A stretch of DNA of 61,916 nt from a virus: positions 1 through 61,916 of IMG/VR virus record IMGVR_UViG_3300032242_001185. One strand, given 5' to 3'. Positions 49,921 to 57,658 of this stretch are shown one piece after another; position 1 is the first letter of the stretch; every line of letters begins with the position of its first letter. The notes beneath the pieces were generated by a model. The model searched no databases. It saw nothing but the letters and a program-made list of their open reading frames with translations, and was not told the origin of the DNA. The translations under genes and the position numbers were made by a program.

Positions 49921-51513
49921 CTAGTTTCCAGTAATTTGGCTGAGGTTGATAACGACAAACTCGGCTGGGTACTGAAGTGCCACACCAACCTGAATGTTAA
50001 CAACACCTGTAGCAATAGACGCTGCAGTATTGTTGCTTGAATTTACCTTGATGTAGTAAGCATCAGCAGGACTTGCGCCCTTTAGACCACCCTGTAGACG
50101 GTACTCGTTCAAGAAGAAACCAATACGTCCCTGCAACTGGTCCCAAAGTCTTTGGTCGTTGTTTTGGAACATAGCAAACTGGGTGATGTTTTGAAGTTGC
50201 TTCTTAACGTAAAGGAGCGAACGACGAGTGCTTACGTAACGGTTGGCAGTACCATCCTGTAGGAGAGTACGTGCACCCATTACAACAATTCCTGAACCTG
50301 GCAACTGACGAATAGCATTAACGCTAGTTCCGTAAGTCAAGGTTGAAGTAACGTAATAGACACCAGTGTTTAGTGAATCAAGGTCTGCAGGAGTAAACCC
50401 ACGCTCCAACGAAACAGCACTACGAATGTTAGTGTTTGTTCCTGCTGGAGACTTGTAAGGACCGTCACTCTTGTCTGTTGCAAGGTAAAGACCAGCAATA
50501 GCAGACGCTGGAGCAGTTTTACGAACAGCGGCAGAACTACGGGCTGTAGGGTCTACAGTGTAGTAGTGAGGGAAGTAAGCAGCAGCCTGTGATGATGGGG
50601 TTCGTGCGCTAACATAAGCAATAGCACCCGATGAAGTACCCACAGCAAGACCTGGGGCAGTGTCAATAACAGCAAAACCTGTTCCCGTATTAGCCCAAGC
50701 AATAAGTGCATCGTGCACTGTGGCAAGGCTTGTTGCTGGAGTACCAACAGCATCTGCAACAAACTTAGCGTAAATCTCTGGAGCAAAAATAACCAAAGGA
50801 CGGTCAACCGTGTCAAAGTCTGAAGTGCCATCAGTTGCAACCACTGCAGCGTACTGTGCGGCTGTAGGGGCGGAACCATCCGAACCACTGATTAGCGGAA
50901 GAACAGTAGTAATAGTTTGCACTGCAGGTGTTCCCGTTGTAGACAACGCAAGTACAATGTACTGCGATGTTGCGTTAACAACAGTTTGAGCATAATCAGC
51001 AGAAGTTGCGCTATTAAACACTACGTTAGTGAACTGTTCAACAATAATGTCGTTAGAACCATCAGTACTAGCAGTGCCCAAATAAGCAGTGTTAATTTCC
51101 TGCAACACGGTGATGTTGTAGTAGTTGGTGGTTTTAGTTCCAGTAATCTGAATACGAAGGTTGTTACCATCGGCACCCTTGTTGACTGCAGTTGCAGTAC
51201 CTAGACTACCCGAAGCGTTGTCTGGGATGCTAACAGCAGCGGCTGCAGCACCTGTACCAAGCACACGCTTAACATACAGTTCCGAACCACCATTAACAAA
51301 GAACTGATTTACACCAAAAGTGGCTGGCTTAGTGTTGTCAAAAGAACCAAACTTGCTGGCAAAATCTGACCACGAAGTGACCAAAGTTAGAGTGGTTGGA
51401 CCCTTAGGGAACGCACCAATAGCAGCACCAGCAGCGTAAGCGGAACCCGAAACAGGAACAGGTGCAGGGGTTAGAGTCTCTGAAATGTAGACTCCTGGAC
51501 GGTTATACGTCAT
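49921..51513 (-). CDS. Tail sheath protein
   Basis: A 530-residue protein starting MTYNRPGVYISE, the typical sheath N-terminus 'PGVYxxE', with GAFPKGP, FVNGGSELYVKRV and a C-terminal LWDQLQGRIGFFLNEYRLQGG region. Sheath subunits contract during injection. It defines the phage as a myovirus. The nearby tube, gp25 and gpJ genes confirm it. Confidence 0.95.
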   Translation of the reverse strand: MTYNRPGVYISETLTPAPVPVSGSAYAAGAAIGAFPKGPTTLTLVTSWSDFASKFGSFDNTKPATFGVNQFFVNGGSELYVKRVLGTGAAAAAVSIPDNASGSLGTATAVNKGADGNNLRIQITGTKTTNYYNITVLQEINTAYLGTASTDGSNDIIVEQFTNVVFNSATSADYAQTVVNATSQYIVLALSTTGTPAVQTITTVLPLISGSDGSAPTAAQYAAVVATDGTSDFDTVDRPLVIFAPEIYAKFVADAVGTPATSLATVHDALIAWANTGTGFAVIDTAPGLAVGTSSGAIAYVSARTPSSQAAAYFPHYYTVDPTARSSAAVRKTAPASAIAGLYLATDKSDGPYKSPAGTNTNIRSAVSLERGFTPADLDSLNTGVYYVTSTLTYGTSVNAIRQLPGSGIVVMGARTLLQDGTANRYVSTRRSLLYVKKQLQNITQFAMFQNNDQRLWDQLQGRIGFFLNEYRLQGGLKGASPADAYYIKVNSSNNTAASIATGVVNIQVGVALQYPAEFVVINLSQITGN

Positions 51514-51549
51514 GTTATCTCCTTAAGATAGTTTTCTGGGGGTTCCGAC

Positions 51550-52158
51550 TTAATAGTTTCTGATAACTGTAGGGTCTGGCAGACTTACAGTTTGTACCGT
51601 GTAGAGTTGGTTGTAGGCTACCTGAGCAACTTCACTAGTTACTCGGACAGTTACAGCGTTGATGAACAAACGTTTTGCTTGCTCAGTCATGTCCCTCTTC
51701 GTAACGTCCAAAACTTCAATACGACGAACAGTGTTGTCGTCCAAAGTTAACTGACCAAAACGAAGTGGAAGTTTAGTGTAAAGCAACTGGCTAATCAGTT
51801 CACGGTCATGCCTAGGGTGGCGGGCATAAGTTGTAACCTGATAGTCAATGTTTACGGGGATTGGGAGTTCAACTTCCCAACCATTAACAGTGTAATCAAT
51901 GTTGGTGGGTCCCAAGTACCCAAACTGTTTTTCATTGCCCGTAATCTTGCCACGCATTTCACGGTCAGAATCACGAGAAACGTTAATCATGTCAATGGTT
52001 ACATACGGGTAAGCCTGTGCACGCAACTCTTGGTCAGGCTGACCGAAGAACACAGCGACCTGACGGGGTACACCTGTACCATCAGATTTCTGGTCATTAA
52101 CGGTCATACCTTGCAGTTGCTTACGGAGAGCACTATCTTCAGACAAAAGGAAAGTCAT
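51550..52158 (-). CDS. Tail terminator/neck-like protein
   Basis: A 202-residue protein with ALRKQLQG, FFGQPDQELRAQAYPYVTIDM and IPVNIDYQVTTYARHPRHDRELISQLLY, a mixed alpha/beta pattern common in tail-terminator proteins (gp15 or gpU-like). It lies upstream of the sheath gene in transcription order. Exact family uncertain. Confidence 0.62.
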   Translation of the reverse strand: MTFLLSEDSALRKQLQGMTVNDQKSDGTGVPRQVAVFFGQPDQELRAQAYPYVTIDMINVSRDSDREMRGKITGNEKQFGYLGPTNIDYTVNGWEVELPIPVNIDYQVTTYARHPRHDRELISQLLYTKLPLRFGQLTLDDNTVRRIEVLDVTKRDMTEQAKRLFINAVTVRVTSEVAQVAYNQLYTVQTVSLPDPTVIRNY

Positions 52159-52466
52159 TACATCTCCTTATAGTGGTGTTTAATAGAGTGCCACAAAGCA
52201 TCTTTAGCAATCTTGGAGTTGTTGGAGTACTTACGGATAACTGCAGTAGGTCTAACAGTTTCGGTACCATACTCGTGAACCCAAGCACGTTCAGCGTACT
52301 CTGGGTCAACATGGGTTTTAAACGAGCCATTCTCGTGGATAACATGCATGTGGTTAACCACATCGCTGTCCCATCCGTGCTGCATTGCACTATGGCGCAA
52401 TTGTTGCGTCATAAACTGTGCAGTAGTATGTGCCGCTTTTTGCGTTGCCTGAAGTAACTTCTTCAC
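52158..52466 (-). CDS. Tail completion/head-tail joining protein (HK97 gp10-like pattern)
   Basis: A 102-residue protein with an N-terminal helix (ATQKAAHTTAQFMTQQL), a VHEYGTETVRPTAVIRKY stretch as in HK97 gp10-like tail completion proteins ('E-x-G-T-x3-x-P-x4-R'), and a helical end. It overlaps the next gene by one base. Assignment moderate. Confidence 0.6.
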   Translation of the reverse strand: MKKLLQATQKAAHTTAQFMTQQLRHSAMQHGWDSDVVNHMHVIHENGSFKTHVDPEYAERAWVHEYGTETVRPTAVIRKYSNNSKIAKDALWHSIKHHYKEM

Positions 52467-52645
52467 TTTTTATTGCCCGTACGTTTAGCGACAGTGCCAC
52501 CAACGTAACCAGCAATGATTGAAAGCAAAATAGTTTCGCCCATAGTGTTTGGTTTAGCGCCGCCAACACCACGAATGAATTCTTTTGCTTCACTCGGTGA
52601 CAACTCGCTAACCTTCTCCCACCAGGGTTTCCAGTTTGATGACAT
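52463..52645 (-). CDS. Small membrane-associated hypothetical protein
   Basis: A 60-residue protein starting MSSNWKPWW at 52645, where AAAGGA lies nine bases upstream; an in-frame ATG six codons earlier lacks a good site. TMGETILLSIIAGYVGGTVA is one probable transmembrane helix near the C-terminus. Function unknown. It overlaps the previous gene by four bases. Confidence 0.58.
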   Translation of the reverse strand: MSSNWKPWWEKVSELSPSEAKEFIRGVGGAKPNTMGETILLSIIAGYVGGTVAKRTGNKK

Positions 52646-52726
52646 CGCAAAATCCTTTTTCAAGGCGCAGGGCTACATTAGTAGGTAAGGTCCGCACGGA
52701 TTCTTACATCTCTAGGGTAAAGAAAA

Positions 52727-52745
52727 AGGCAGACAATGTCTGCCT
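52727..52745 (-). terminator. Rho-independent terminator after the basic mini-gene cluster
   Basis: AGGCAGAC (52727-52734) and GTCTGCCT (52738-52745) form an eight-bp stem around AAT. Read on the minus strand it continues into TTTTTCTTT. It lies 24 bases after the stop at 52770 and separates the mini-gene cluster from the tail completion genes. Confidence 0.85.
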
Positions 52746-52769
52746 AAATCTTGTTTGTTTGTGTTGAGA

Positions 52770-53063
52770 CTAACGGGTTTTTTTACCGATAGATTTGCCA
52801 AAAGTGCGGCGAGCATTATTGCTTTCTTTAAACCCAGATGAATTTATAGGTCGTTCACCACGAGCAATAAGAGACTGGTTCATTCTTTTACCCGTCTGCT
52901 TTGATTCATTTGAAGATGACAAACCTTCATTTTTTGCGCCACCAATTGCAGATAACTTTTTTGCACCTTTTGTAAGAGCCTTAAGGTTGCCAGTAGAAAT
53001 ACCTTTGGAGATTAACTTACTTGCTTTTTTAGCGGCAGGACGCTTCATGTTTGCACTAGCCAT
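52770..53063 (-). CDS. Lysine-rich small protein of the mini-gene cluster
   Basis: A 97-residue, strongly basic protein starting MASANMKRPAAKKASK and ending GKSIGKKTR. It is Lys, Ala, Gly and Ser-rich and likely disordered with helix-forming segments. It is the last gene of the cluster before the terminator. Function unknown; charge suggests binding nucleic acid. Confidence 0.65.
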   Translation of the reverse strand: MASANMKRPAAKKASKLISKGISTGNLKALTKGAKKLSAIGGAKNEGLSSSNESKQTGKRMNQSLIARGERPINSSGFKESNNARRTFGKSIGKKTR

Positions 53064-53065
53064 GA

Positions 53066-53236
53066 TTACTTCTTTTTGCCCTTACATGAAGCACACTTGC
53101 CACACTTGCCATTAGAACACTTCTTAGCAGAGTTCATCTTAGCGGCAGTAATAACATCGCCACGGGTAATCTTCTTCTTGTCTCCAGACATAGCAGCAAG
53201 TTTCATCTGCTTAGGAGTCATTTTCTTGTCAGCCAT
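53066..53236 (-). CDS. Lysine-rich protein with Cys cluster
   Basis: A 56-residue ORF starting MADKKMTPKQMK and ending in CSNGKCGKCASCKGKKK. The C-x4-C-x2-C-x2-C cluster could bind a zinc or a metal cluster; the Lys tail is basic. It lies two bases from its neighbours. Function unknown. Confidence 0.62.
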   Translation of the reverse strand: MADKKMTPKQMKLAAMSGDKKKITRGDVITAAKMNSAKKCSNGKCGKCASCKGKKK

Positions 53237-53238
53237 GA

Positions 53239-53439
53239 TTACTTCTTCTTTCCTGGAACAGTCTTTTTAACCTTAGCGGCTAGAGCCTTGTCCATCTTCA
53301 TGTCAGACTTCTTAGAAGGATTCTTCTTGTCCATCTTCTTGTCGCCCTTTTCAAAGGCAGCCTTCTGTGCAGGGGTCATGCCCTTCATAGTTTTCTTGTC
53401 AGCCTTTTCATCGGCTTTTGAACCACTCCATTTAGCCAT
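53239..53439 (-). CDS. Lysine-rich small protein
   Basis: A 66-residue protein starting MAKWSGSKADEK and ending TVPGKKK, with repeated KKMDKK and KSDMKMDK groups. It is highly charged and likely disordered. A TAATG-type overlap links it to the upstream gene. Confidence 0.62.
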   Translation of the reverse strand: MAKWSGSKADEKADKKTMKGMTPAQKAAFEKGDKKMDKKNPSKKSDMKMDKALAAKVKKTVPGKKK

Positions 53440-53609
53440 TACTTTTTCTTCTTCTTTCCAGCCGCAGCCATCTTTTCCATTTTCTTGACGCCGTACTTCT
53501 TGTCGCCAGCGGCGGCTGCTACGGCTGCTGGGTTTTTAGCCCCAGACTTTTTGGCGTTCTCTTCGATAGCCTTGAAGCGTGAACCGCTTCCAAGTTTTGC
53601 TTTAGCCAT
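53439..53609 (-). CDS. Lysine-rich small protein
   Basis: A 56-residue ORF starting MAKAKLGSGSRF and ending in a Lys-rich AGKKKKK. An Ala-rich stretch AAVAAAAGDKK lies in the middle, histone-tail-like in composition. Linked by TAATG to both neighbours. Confidence 0.62.
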   Translation of the reverse strand: MAKAKLGSGSRFKAIEENAKKSGAKNPAAVAAAAGDKKYGVKKMEKMAAAGKKKKK

Positions 53610-53661
53610 TAGTTGGCTCCTTTGGATTGTCTTTACCGCAAGTGCAGTTTCCGTTACACAT
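53602..53661 (-). CDS. Putative 19-residue Cys-containing peptide
   Basis: A very short ORF reading MCNGNCTCGKD and ending TNG. It fills the space between two overlapping genes (TAATG with the upstream stop; its own stop is in the next gene's start). It may only be a translational-coupling leader. Two CxC-like pairs are notable, but translation is uncertain. Confidence 0.35.
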   Translation of the reverse strand: MCNGNCTCGKDNPKEPTNG

Positions 53662-53792
53662 TACTTTTTGCCTCCACGCATTTTCCCTAGGGAGTTCTTT
53701 TTACGGTCCGCAAGGTTTTGCGGGCGTTTCATGTTTGGGTTTTTTCTTGATTTACAGGCTGGGCAAGTACCACAGTTACATGTCTTTGGCAT
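53661..53792 (-). CDS. Lysine-rich protein with Cys motif
   Basis: A 43-residue ORF starting MPKTCNCGTCPACK. C-x-C-x2-C-x2-C is followed by a basic part ending KMRGGKK. The cysteine cluster resembles the one in 53066-53236. The ATG directly follows the upstream gene. Confidence 0.6.
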   Translation of the reverse strand: MPKTCNCGTCPACKSRKNPNMKRPQNLADRKKNSLGKMRGGKK

Positions 53793-54083
53793 TTATTTCT
53801 TCTTTCCTGCTCGACGCTTATTTTCTTTAGCGACGTTGTCTTTGTGTTTCATTGCTTTCAGGTTAGACATGCGGTCATCACCTGCACGACCCTTGTTGTT
53901 TTTGTGGTCAACATCGGTATCTTTACTTAGTTTACCATTTTTGGCTTCATAGTCAGCCCTAGCCTTATTTTTACTTGTAGTTTTCCAAGTGCCATCGGCT
54001 TGCTTAGTTTTGTAAACATAGATAGGTCTGCCACCGTTAGCAGCAGAACCTTTGTAAGGTCCAAACTTTTTAGTTTCAGCCAT
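53793..54083 (-). CDS. HNH-type small protein
   Basis: A 96-residue, basic protein starting MAETKKFGPYKG. The second half, DVDHKNNKGRAGDDRMSNLK and N-rich HKDN, matches the HNH fold (D-H, then N, then N/H) of phage endonucleases. Lack of the usual Cys knuckles suggests an AP2/HNH-like or degenerate form. It may nick or bind DNA. Confidence 0.62.
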   Translation of the reverse strand: MAETKKFGPYKGSAANGGRPIYVYKTKQADGTWKTTSKNKARADYEAKNGKLSKDTDVDHKNNKGRAGDDRMSNLKAMKHKDNVAKENKRRAGKKK

Positions 54084-54325
54084 TAACGGTGCCTCGCAGT
54101 TTTCTTAGCAATCTTTTTAGGTTGAGCAACAAACTGCTTACCAGCCTTGCCACCATCACCCTTAGCCTTTGCAGCATTAGTGGCTTTCTTTTCAGCAGGA
54201 GTAAGGTCAGCCCATGCTTTCTTAGGAAGATAACGTTTCTTACCATTAGATGGTTTACCGTCTGAAGTTCCCCAATCTTCTTTGGTCCATTTGTCTAAAG
54301 ACTGTTGTGACTTTGCTTTAGCCAT
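54083..54325 (-). CDS. Lysine-rich protein, widespread phage type
   Basis: An 80-residue basic protein starting MAKAKSQQSLDKWTKEDWGTSDGKPS. The W-rich start and KKRYLPKKAW segment recall small proteins shared with other phages and large viruses (DUF5872-like; from memory and unverified). Function unknown. TAATG on both sides. Confidence 0.62.
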   Translation of the reverse strand: MAKAKSQQSLDKWTKEDWGTSDGKPSNGKKRYLPKKAWADLTPAEKKATNAAKAKGDGGKAGKQFVAQPKKIAKKTARHR

Positions 54326-54513
54326 TAGTTCTTGTAGCCTCCGCCAGCCTTTTTATACTCAGCCGCCAATAGTTGCGCCTTACGGGCAGACCATTCACCT
54401 GGGTCTCCACCCTTAGAGCCAGCCTTAATTCTGTTAAAAATAGTTTTACGCAAACCAGGCTTAGTGTAGTTACCAGCCTCATTAACTTTAGACTTTGATT
54501 TCTTTTCAGCCAT
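54325..54513 (-). CDS. Small basic protein common in marine/freshwater phages
   Basis: A 62-residue protein. KPGLRKTIFNRIKAGSKGG and SARKAQLLAAEYKKAGGGY resemble a small family that I recall in cyanophages and pelagiphages. Helical and positively charged. Function unknown. TAATG on both sides. Confidence 0.62.
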   Translation of the reverse strand: MAEKKSKSKVNEAGNYTKPGLRKTIFNRIKAGSKGGDPGEWSARKAQLLAAEYKKAGGGYKN

Positions 54514-54827
54514 TACTTCTTGCCCTTTTTAGAATCAAGACGCTTAGACATTGCCGCAGCCTTAGACTTAGCGTCAGCCTTAGAAGATGCGCCCCATGCC
54601 TGAAGGCTAAGGAGAAGACGAGTAGGCTCTCCATTAGGTTTCCTTTCAGGACCAGGCATGCCACCCATACGTGCAAGGAACGATGCACGACGAGGGTTAT
54701 CGCCAGACTTTACTGGAGCCTTCAAGTTTGAGCCAGGGTTTGCTCTTTCGTAAGACTTACGACCCTTTTCATTAAGACCGCCTTTAGCGTTCTTGCCAGA
54801 CTTTTTCTGCCACGCTTCGCTTGCCAT
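54513..54827 (-). CDS. Basic protein with conserved phage 'KEGKN-KGGLN' motif
   Basis: A 104-residue protein starting MASEAWQKKSGKNAKGGLN. The KNAKGGLNEKGRKSYE and PRRASFLARMGGMPGPE segments are a recurring small phage family (possibly DUF6321-like, from memory). Lysine-rich end. Function unknown; ubiquitous in phages of aquatic bacteria. Confidence 0.63.
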   Translation of the reverse strand: MASEAWQKKSGKNAKGGLNEKGRKSYERANPGSNLKAPVKSGDNPRRASFLARMGGMPGPERKPNGEPTRLLLSLQAWGASSKADAKSKAAAMSKRLDSKKGKK

Positions 54828-54829
54828 GA

Positions 54830-55036
54830 TTAGTCCTTCTTAAACTTAGGGGTCTTCTTAGGACCAGTACCTGTGGTGTTGTAACGGCTGTGCACATTCT
54901 TGGTAGCAGTGTCATGCTTGTTTTTAGACAAGTTGCCTTTGTGCTGTGCTTTAACAGGCTTTTCAGCCTTACCGTTAGAGTCCTTAGTGTTAGACACGTT
55001 AGTTTTCTTTTGCATTTTTGGTCTAGGAAGTGCCAT
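54830..55036 (-). CDS. Lysine-rich small protein
   Basis: A 68-residue protein starting MALPRPKMQKKTN and ending KKTPKFKKD. Lys, Asn and Thr-rich, almost certainly disordered. It has the composition of the whole cluster. Confidence 0.62.
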   Translation of the reverse strand: MALPRPKMQKKTNVSNTKDSNGKAEKPVKAQHKGNLSKNKHDTATKNVHSRYNTTGTGPKKTPKFKKD

Positions 55037-55173
55037 TATTTGGTCCTCTTTTTCTTCTTAGTAACTTTCTTAGGAAGGTCAGCACCTTTAGGGGTGTGGG
55101 CTTCCCATTCTGCCGCCATTTTAGGGTTAGTGGCGTACATCCATTTTCTTTGCTGCTCAGACTTAAAAGGCAT
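55036..55173 (-). CDS. Small basic protein of common phage type
   Basis: A 45-residue ORF starting MPFKSEQQRKWMYATNP and ending KKKKRTK. The start 'M-P-F-K-S-E-x-Q-R-x-W/F' is a recurring phage mini-protein motif. It is the first member of the basic cluster in transcription order. Function unknown. Confidence 0.65.
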   Translation of the reverse strand: MPFKSEQQRKWMYATNPKMAAEWEAHTPKGADLPKKVTKKKKRTK

Positions 55174-55175
55174 AA

Positions 55176-55391
55176 TTACCAACTAGTCAAAGCAGTGCGA
55201 CGCCAAGTATTGGCGGCTACACACACATAAAAGTATCCAGCAGCATAAGCAACCTGACCTGCTGTACCCGAAGAAGTAGCAGTTGCAGGTGCGGCAACCC
55301 AAGGACCCACTTTGGTGTCAAGGTAGTCTAGGGCGGTGTTTAGGGTTGTACCCCAATCAGTTTGACCAACTGTAGGTTTAACAAGTGCCAT
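55176..55391 (-). CDS. Small virion/fibre-type protein
   Basis: A 71-residue protein starting MALVKPTVGQTDWGTTLN. This N-terminus, a helix with DYLDTK, and then GQVAYAAGYFYVCVAA match short phage fibre or carbohydrate-binding-like proteins. It is two bases after the neck gene's end. Assignment from pattern only. Confidence 0.58.
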   Translation of the reverse strand: MALVKPTVGQTDWGTTLNTALDYLDTKVGPWVAAPATATSSGTAGQVAYAAGYFYVCVAANTWRRTALTSW

Positions 55392-55393
55392 AG

Positions 55394-55999
55394 TTACTCT
55401 CCGTAAGCATCCGAGCCATAGTAACCGTTACCATAGCCAATCGTTCTAAGTTCCACAACAGACTTTTGTGCGTATGTTTGAAACTGTGGGTCGTTAACAA
55501 GTTCCTCAGGATTAACCTGATTGCAGTCGATAGTTACAACAGCGTAACGGAAACCGAAAGCACCACGAGGGATAACTCGTGTAGGAACAAACACTTCCCC
55601 ACGATACACAATTCTATCCTTTATGTGTCCGTTAGGGTTAGCAAGCAAATCTGGAAGTAGACGTTGCACATCGCCAACGTTTAGCACAATTCGTAGCGTA
55701 TCGGAAACGTAGTAACCACGTTCGTTCATTACGTTAGTTGAGCGCAAAAGTTGTGCCATAACAACAGGCATAACCATTTTTGGGTGCCAGTGGCGTCCTT
55801 GACCTGCTACAGAACTTGAAACATCATAAATGTCATCAACAATAGTTGTGTAGTGTGTTGTAAAATAGTCTTCTTGCCATTTCCACCAGTCAATAGTGGT
55901 TCCCACGGTTGCGCCAAGTTCTTCGCCAATACCCTCATACATTGAGAGGGCTTCATAAGCGATACTAAAGCGACCGTTATCGGCACCACCACCACGCAT
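55394..55999 (-). CDS. Neck/head-tail connector-like protein
   Basis: A 201-residue protein starting MRGGGADNGRFS. ALSMYEGIGEELG and later VLNVGDVQRLLPDLLANPNG, GAFGFRYAVVTIDCNQV resemble neck proteins of T4-like phages (gp13/14-type) in composition, but the match is weak. Its place upstream of tail completion genes fits. Confidence 0.5.
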   Translation of the reverse strand: MRGGGADNGRFSIAYEALSMYEGIGEELGATVGTTIDWWKWQEDYFTTHYTTIVDDIYDVSSSVAGQGRHWHPKMVMPVVMAQLLRSTNVMNERGYYVSDTLRIVLNVGDVQRLLPDLLANPNGHIKDRIVYRGEVFVPTRVIPRGAFGFRYAVVTIDCNQVNPEELVNDPQFQTYAQKSVVELRTIGYGNGYYGSDAYGE

Positions 56000-56023
56000 A
56001 AACTGCTCGTTTCTATAGAGTTA

Positions 56024-57637
56024 TTATGCCCAGTTTCCAGCAAATAGGTTTACTGGACCTACGCTAGTACCAAGTTTTTCAATTTCAAACCAAGAACCAG
56101 TATTAATAGTTGCAGTTGATGAAGTGGGAGTAACTCCTTGGAACTGTGGGGTTAAACTTCCTGTGAGCGTTGCGTGCGTTTGAATGTACCCGTCAATTTC
56201 AACAACAAAAGAACCACTCGAACTGACTGATGAAAGAACCGTTGTCGCCGTGTTTGCTGTAGCAGTACCCGAATAAACTAGTCCCGAAGCGCTGGCAATT
56301 TGTGAAAACGATTTAAAGTTATACTTGAACGCTGCAGGAGTAGCGCTATTTCCAAAAGCCCAAAGTACGGTCATTCCAATAGAGTTAGAAGTATAAACCA
56401 GTGACACATAGTATTTAGCACGGAAACGATAAATTTTTGCGGGCTCTAGAACGGAAAGCACGTCAGTAGAAGAATCAAAAACAGAAGTTGTTGTGCTGCT
56501 TGTGGATGATGCCGAACTAATTCCAGCAAAAACAAAATGTGTTGCAGGGATAAGCCCACGACCAGCACCTGTGCTTGTTGAACCAGGGTTATTAGTTGCA
56601 TACAAAGCGTCTGTAGCAGCCTCTACAGCGCCGTATACAGGCACTGTAAGGTTAGTTCCTGCAGCCATGTAAAGCGGAGCAGTACCTGCTGTGGCAGTTC
56701 CTGCACGAAGCGTTAGCGTACCTGTTAGAGTTGCTGAACCAGTCAAAGAACCAGTCATTGTAGAGTCAGTAAACGCAATAGTTTTAGTTGTGCTTGAGGT
56801 GTAATACTTCAATGCACCAGTATTGACCCATAGGTCACCAGATGTTGGGGCAGAAGGGTCCACTGTTGTACCAGTCAAGTTAAGCGGAGCCACTGAAGTG
56901 GTGGTTGTTACACCAATAATTTTTCCTGTAAACGTTCCACCAGCCAAAGTAACAACAGTTCCGCTTGTCGAAGGGAATGTCATAGTGGTGGCATCTGTAC
57001 CCGCCAAAGTTAACGAGTTGCTTACAGTAAGAGTCTTACCTGAAGTACCTGTAAATGTAACACCGTTTACAGTACCAGTCATAGCAGAATCGGTGAACGC
57101 CAAAAATCTAGTGGCAGAACCGTTGTAATACTTGATGCCGCCAGAGTTAACCCATAGGTCACCGCTTACTAATGATGCAGGGTCTGCAACACCTGAAAGG
57201 TTAAGTGATGCCGCAATACCTGTACCAGTGATGTTGTTACCAACAATTTTGCCTGTCATGGTTCCACCAGTTTTTGGCAAAGCACCATTGGCTAGGTCGT
57301 ATGCAGTTTTAACAGAGTTTGGTACAGCAGCCAAAGTTGTGCTGGTGCTTGAAGTGCTATCCAACAACTGAACAGCGCCTTTTTGAGAGGTTGTACCATC
57401 CTGTACAGAAATGTTTGGCGCTGTTGCAGTACCCGAGTTAGTTGCTGGAGAAGTTACCGCAACGTTACCTTGCAAACTAAGAGAATTCCAAGCGGTAGAA
57501 CCATCACCAATTTTGAAAGAACCTGCGTTAGTTCCACTGGTAATGTACCCAATCTCACCTGCAAGCAGGGTAGGGTTAGCACTGTTCCAGTTAGCGTAAG
57601 TGTCTCTACGAAATTGGATTCGGGTTTGAACCGCCAT
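56024..57637 (-). CDS. Tail fibre protein with Mtd-like N-terminal domain
   Basis: A 537-residue protein. The first 60 residues (RIQFRRDTYANW, NPTLLAGEIGY, FKIGDGSTAWNSL) form the N-terminal attachment domain seen in many fibres and the Mtd family. Two to three copies of DLWVN-GxxKYY follow, about 85 residues apart, with TGTLTL-type beta strands between. It should recognise host surface sugars. It is Thr/Ser/Gly-rich throughout. Confidence 0.78.
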   Translation of the reverse strand: MAVQTRIQFRRDTYANWNSANPTLLAGEIGYITSGTNAGSFKIGDGSTAWNSLSLQGNVAVTSPATNSGTATAPNISVQDGTTSQKGAVQLLDSTSSTSTTLAAVPNSVKTAYDLANGALPKTGGTMTGKIVGNNITGTGIAASLNLSGVADPASLVSGDLWVNSGGIKYYNGSATRFLAFTDSAMTGTVNGVTFTGTSGKTLTVSNSLTLAGTDATTMTFPSTSGTVVTLAGGTFTGKIIGVTTTTSVAPLNLTGTTVDPSAPTSGDLWVNTGALKYYTSSTTKTIAFTDSTMTGSLTGSATLTGTLTLRAGTATAGTAPLYMAAGTNLTVPVYGAVEAATDALYATNNPGSTSTGAGRGLIPATHFVFAGISSASSTSSTTTSVFDSSTDVLSVLEPAKIYRFRAKYYVSLVYTSNSIGMTVLWAFGNSATPAAFKYNFKSFSQIASASGLVYSGTATANTATTVLSSVSSSGSFVVEIDGYIQTHATLTGSLTPQFQGVTPTSSTATINTGSWFEIEKLGTSVGPVNLFAGNWA

Positions 57638-57658
57638 TGGAATCTCCTAAAAGTTGGA

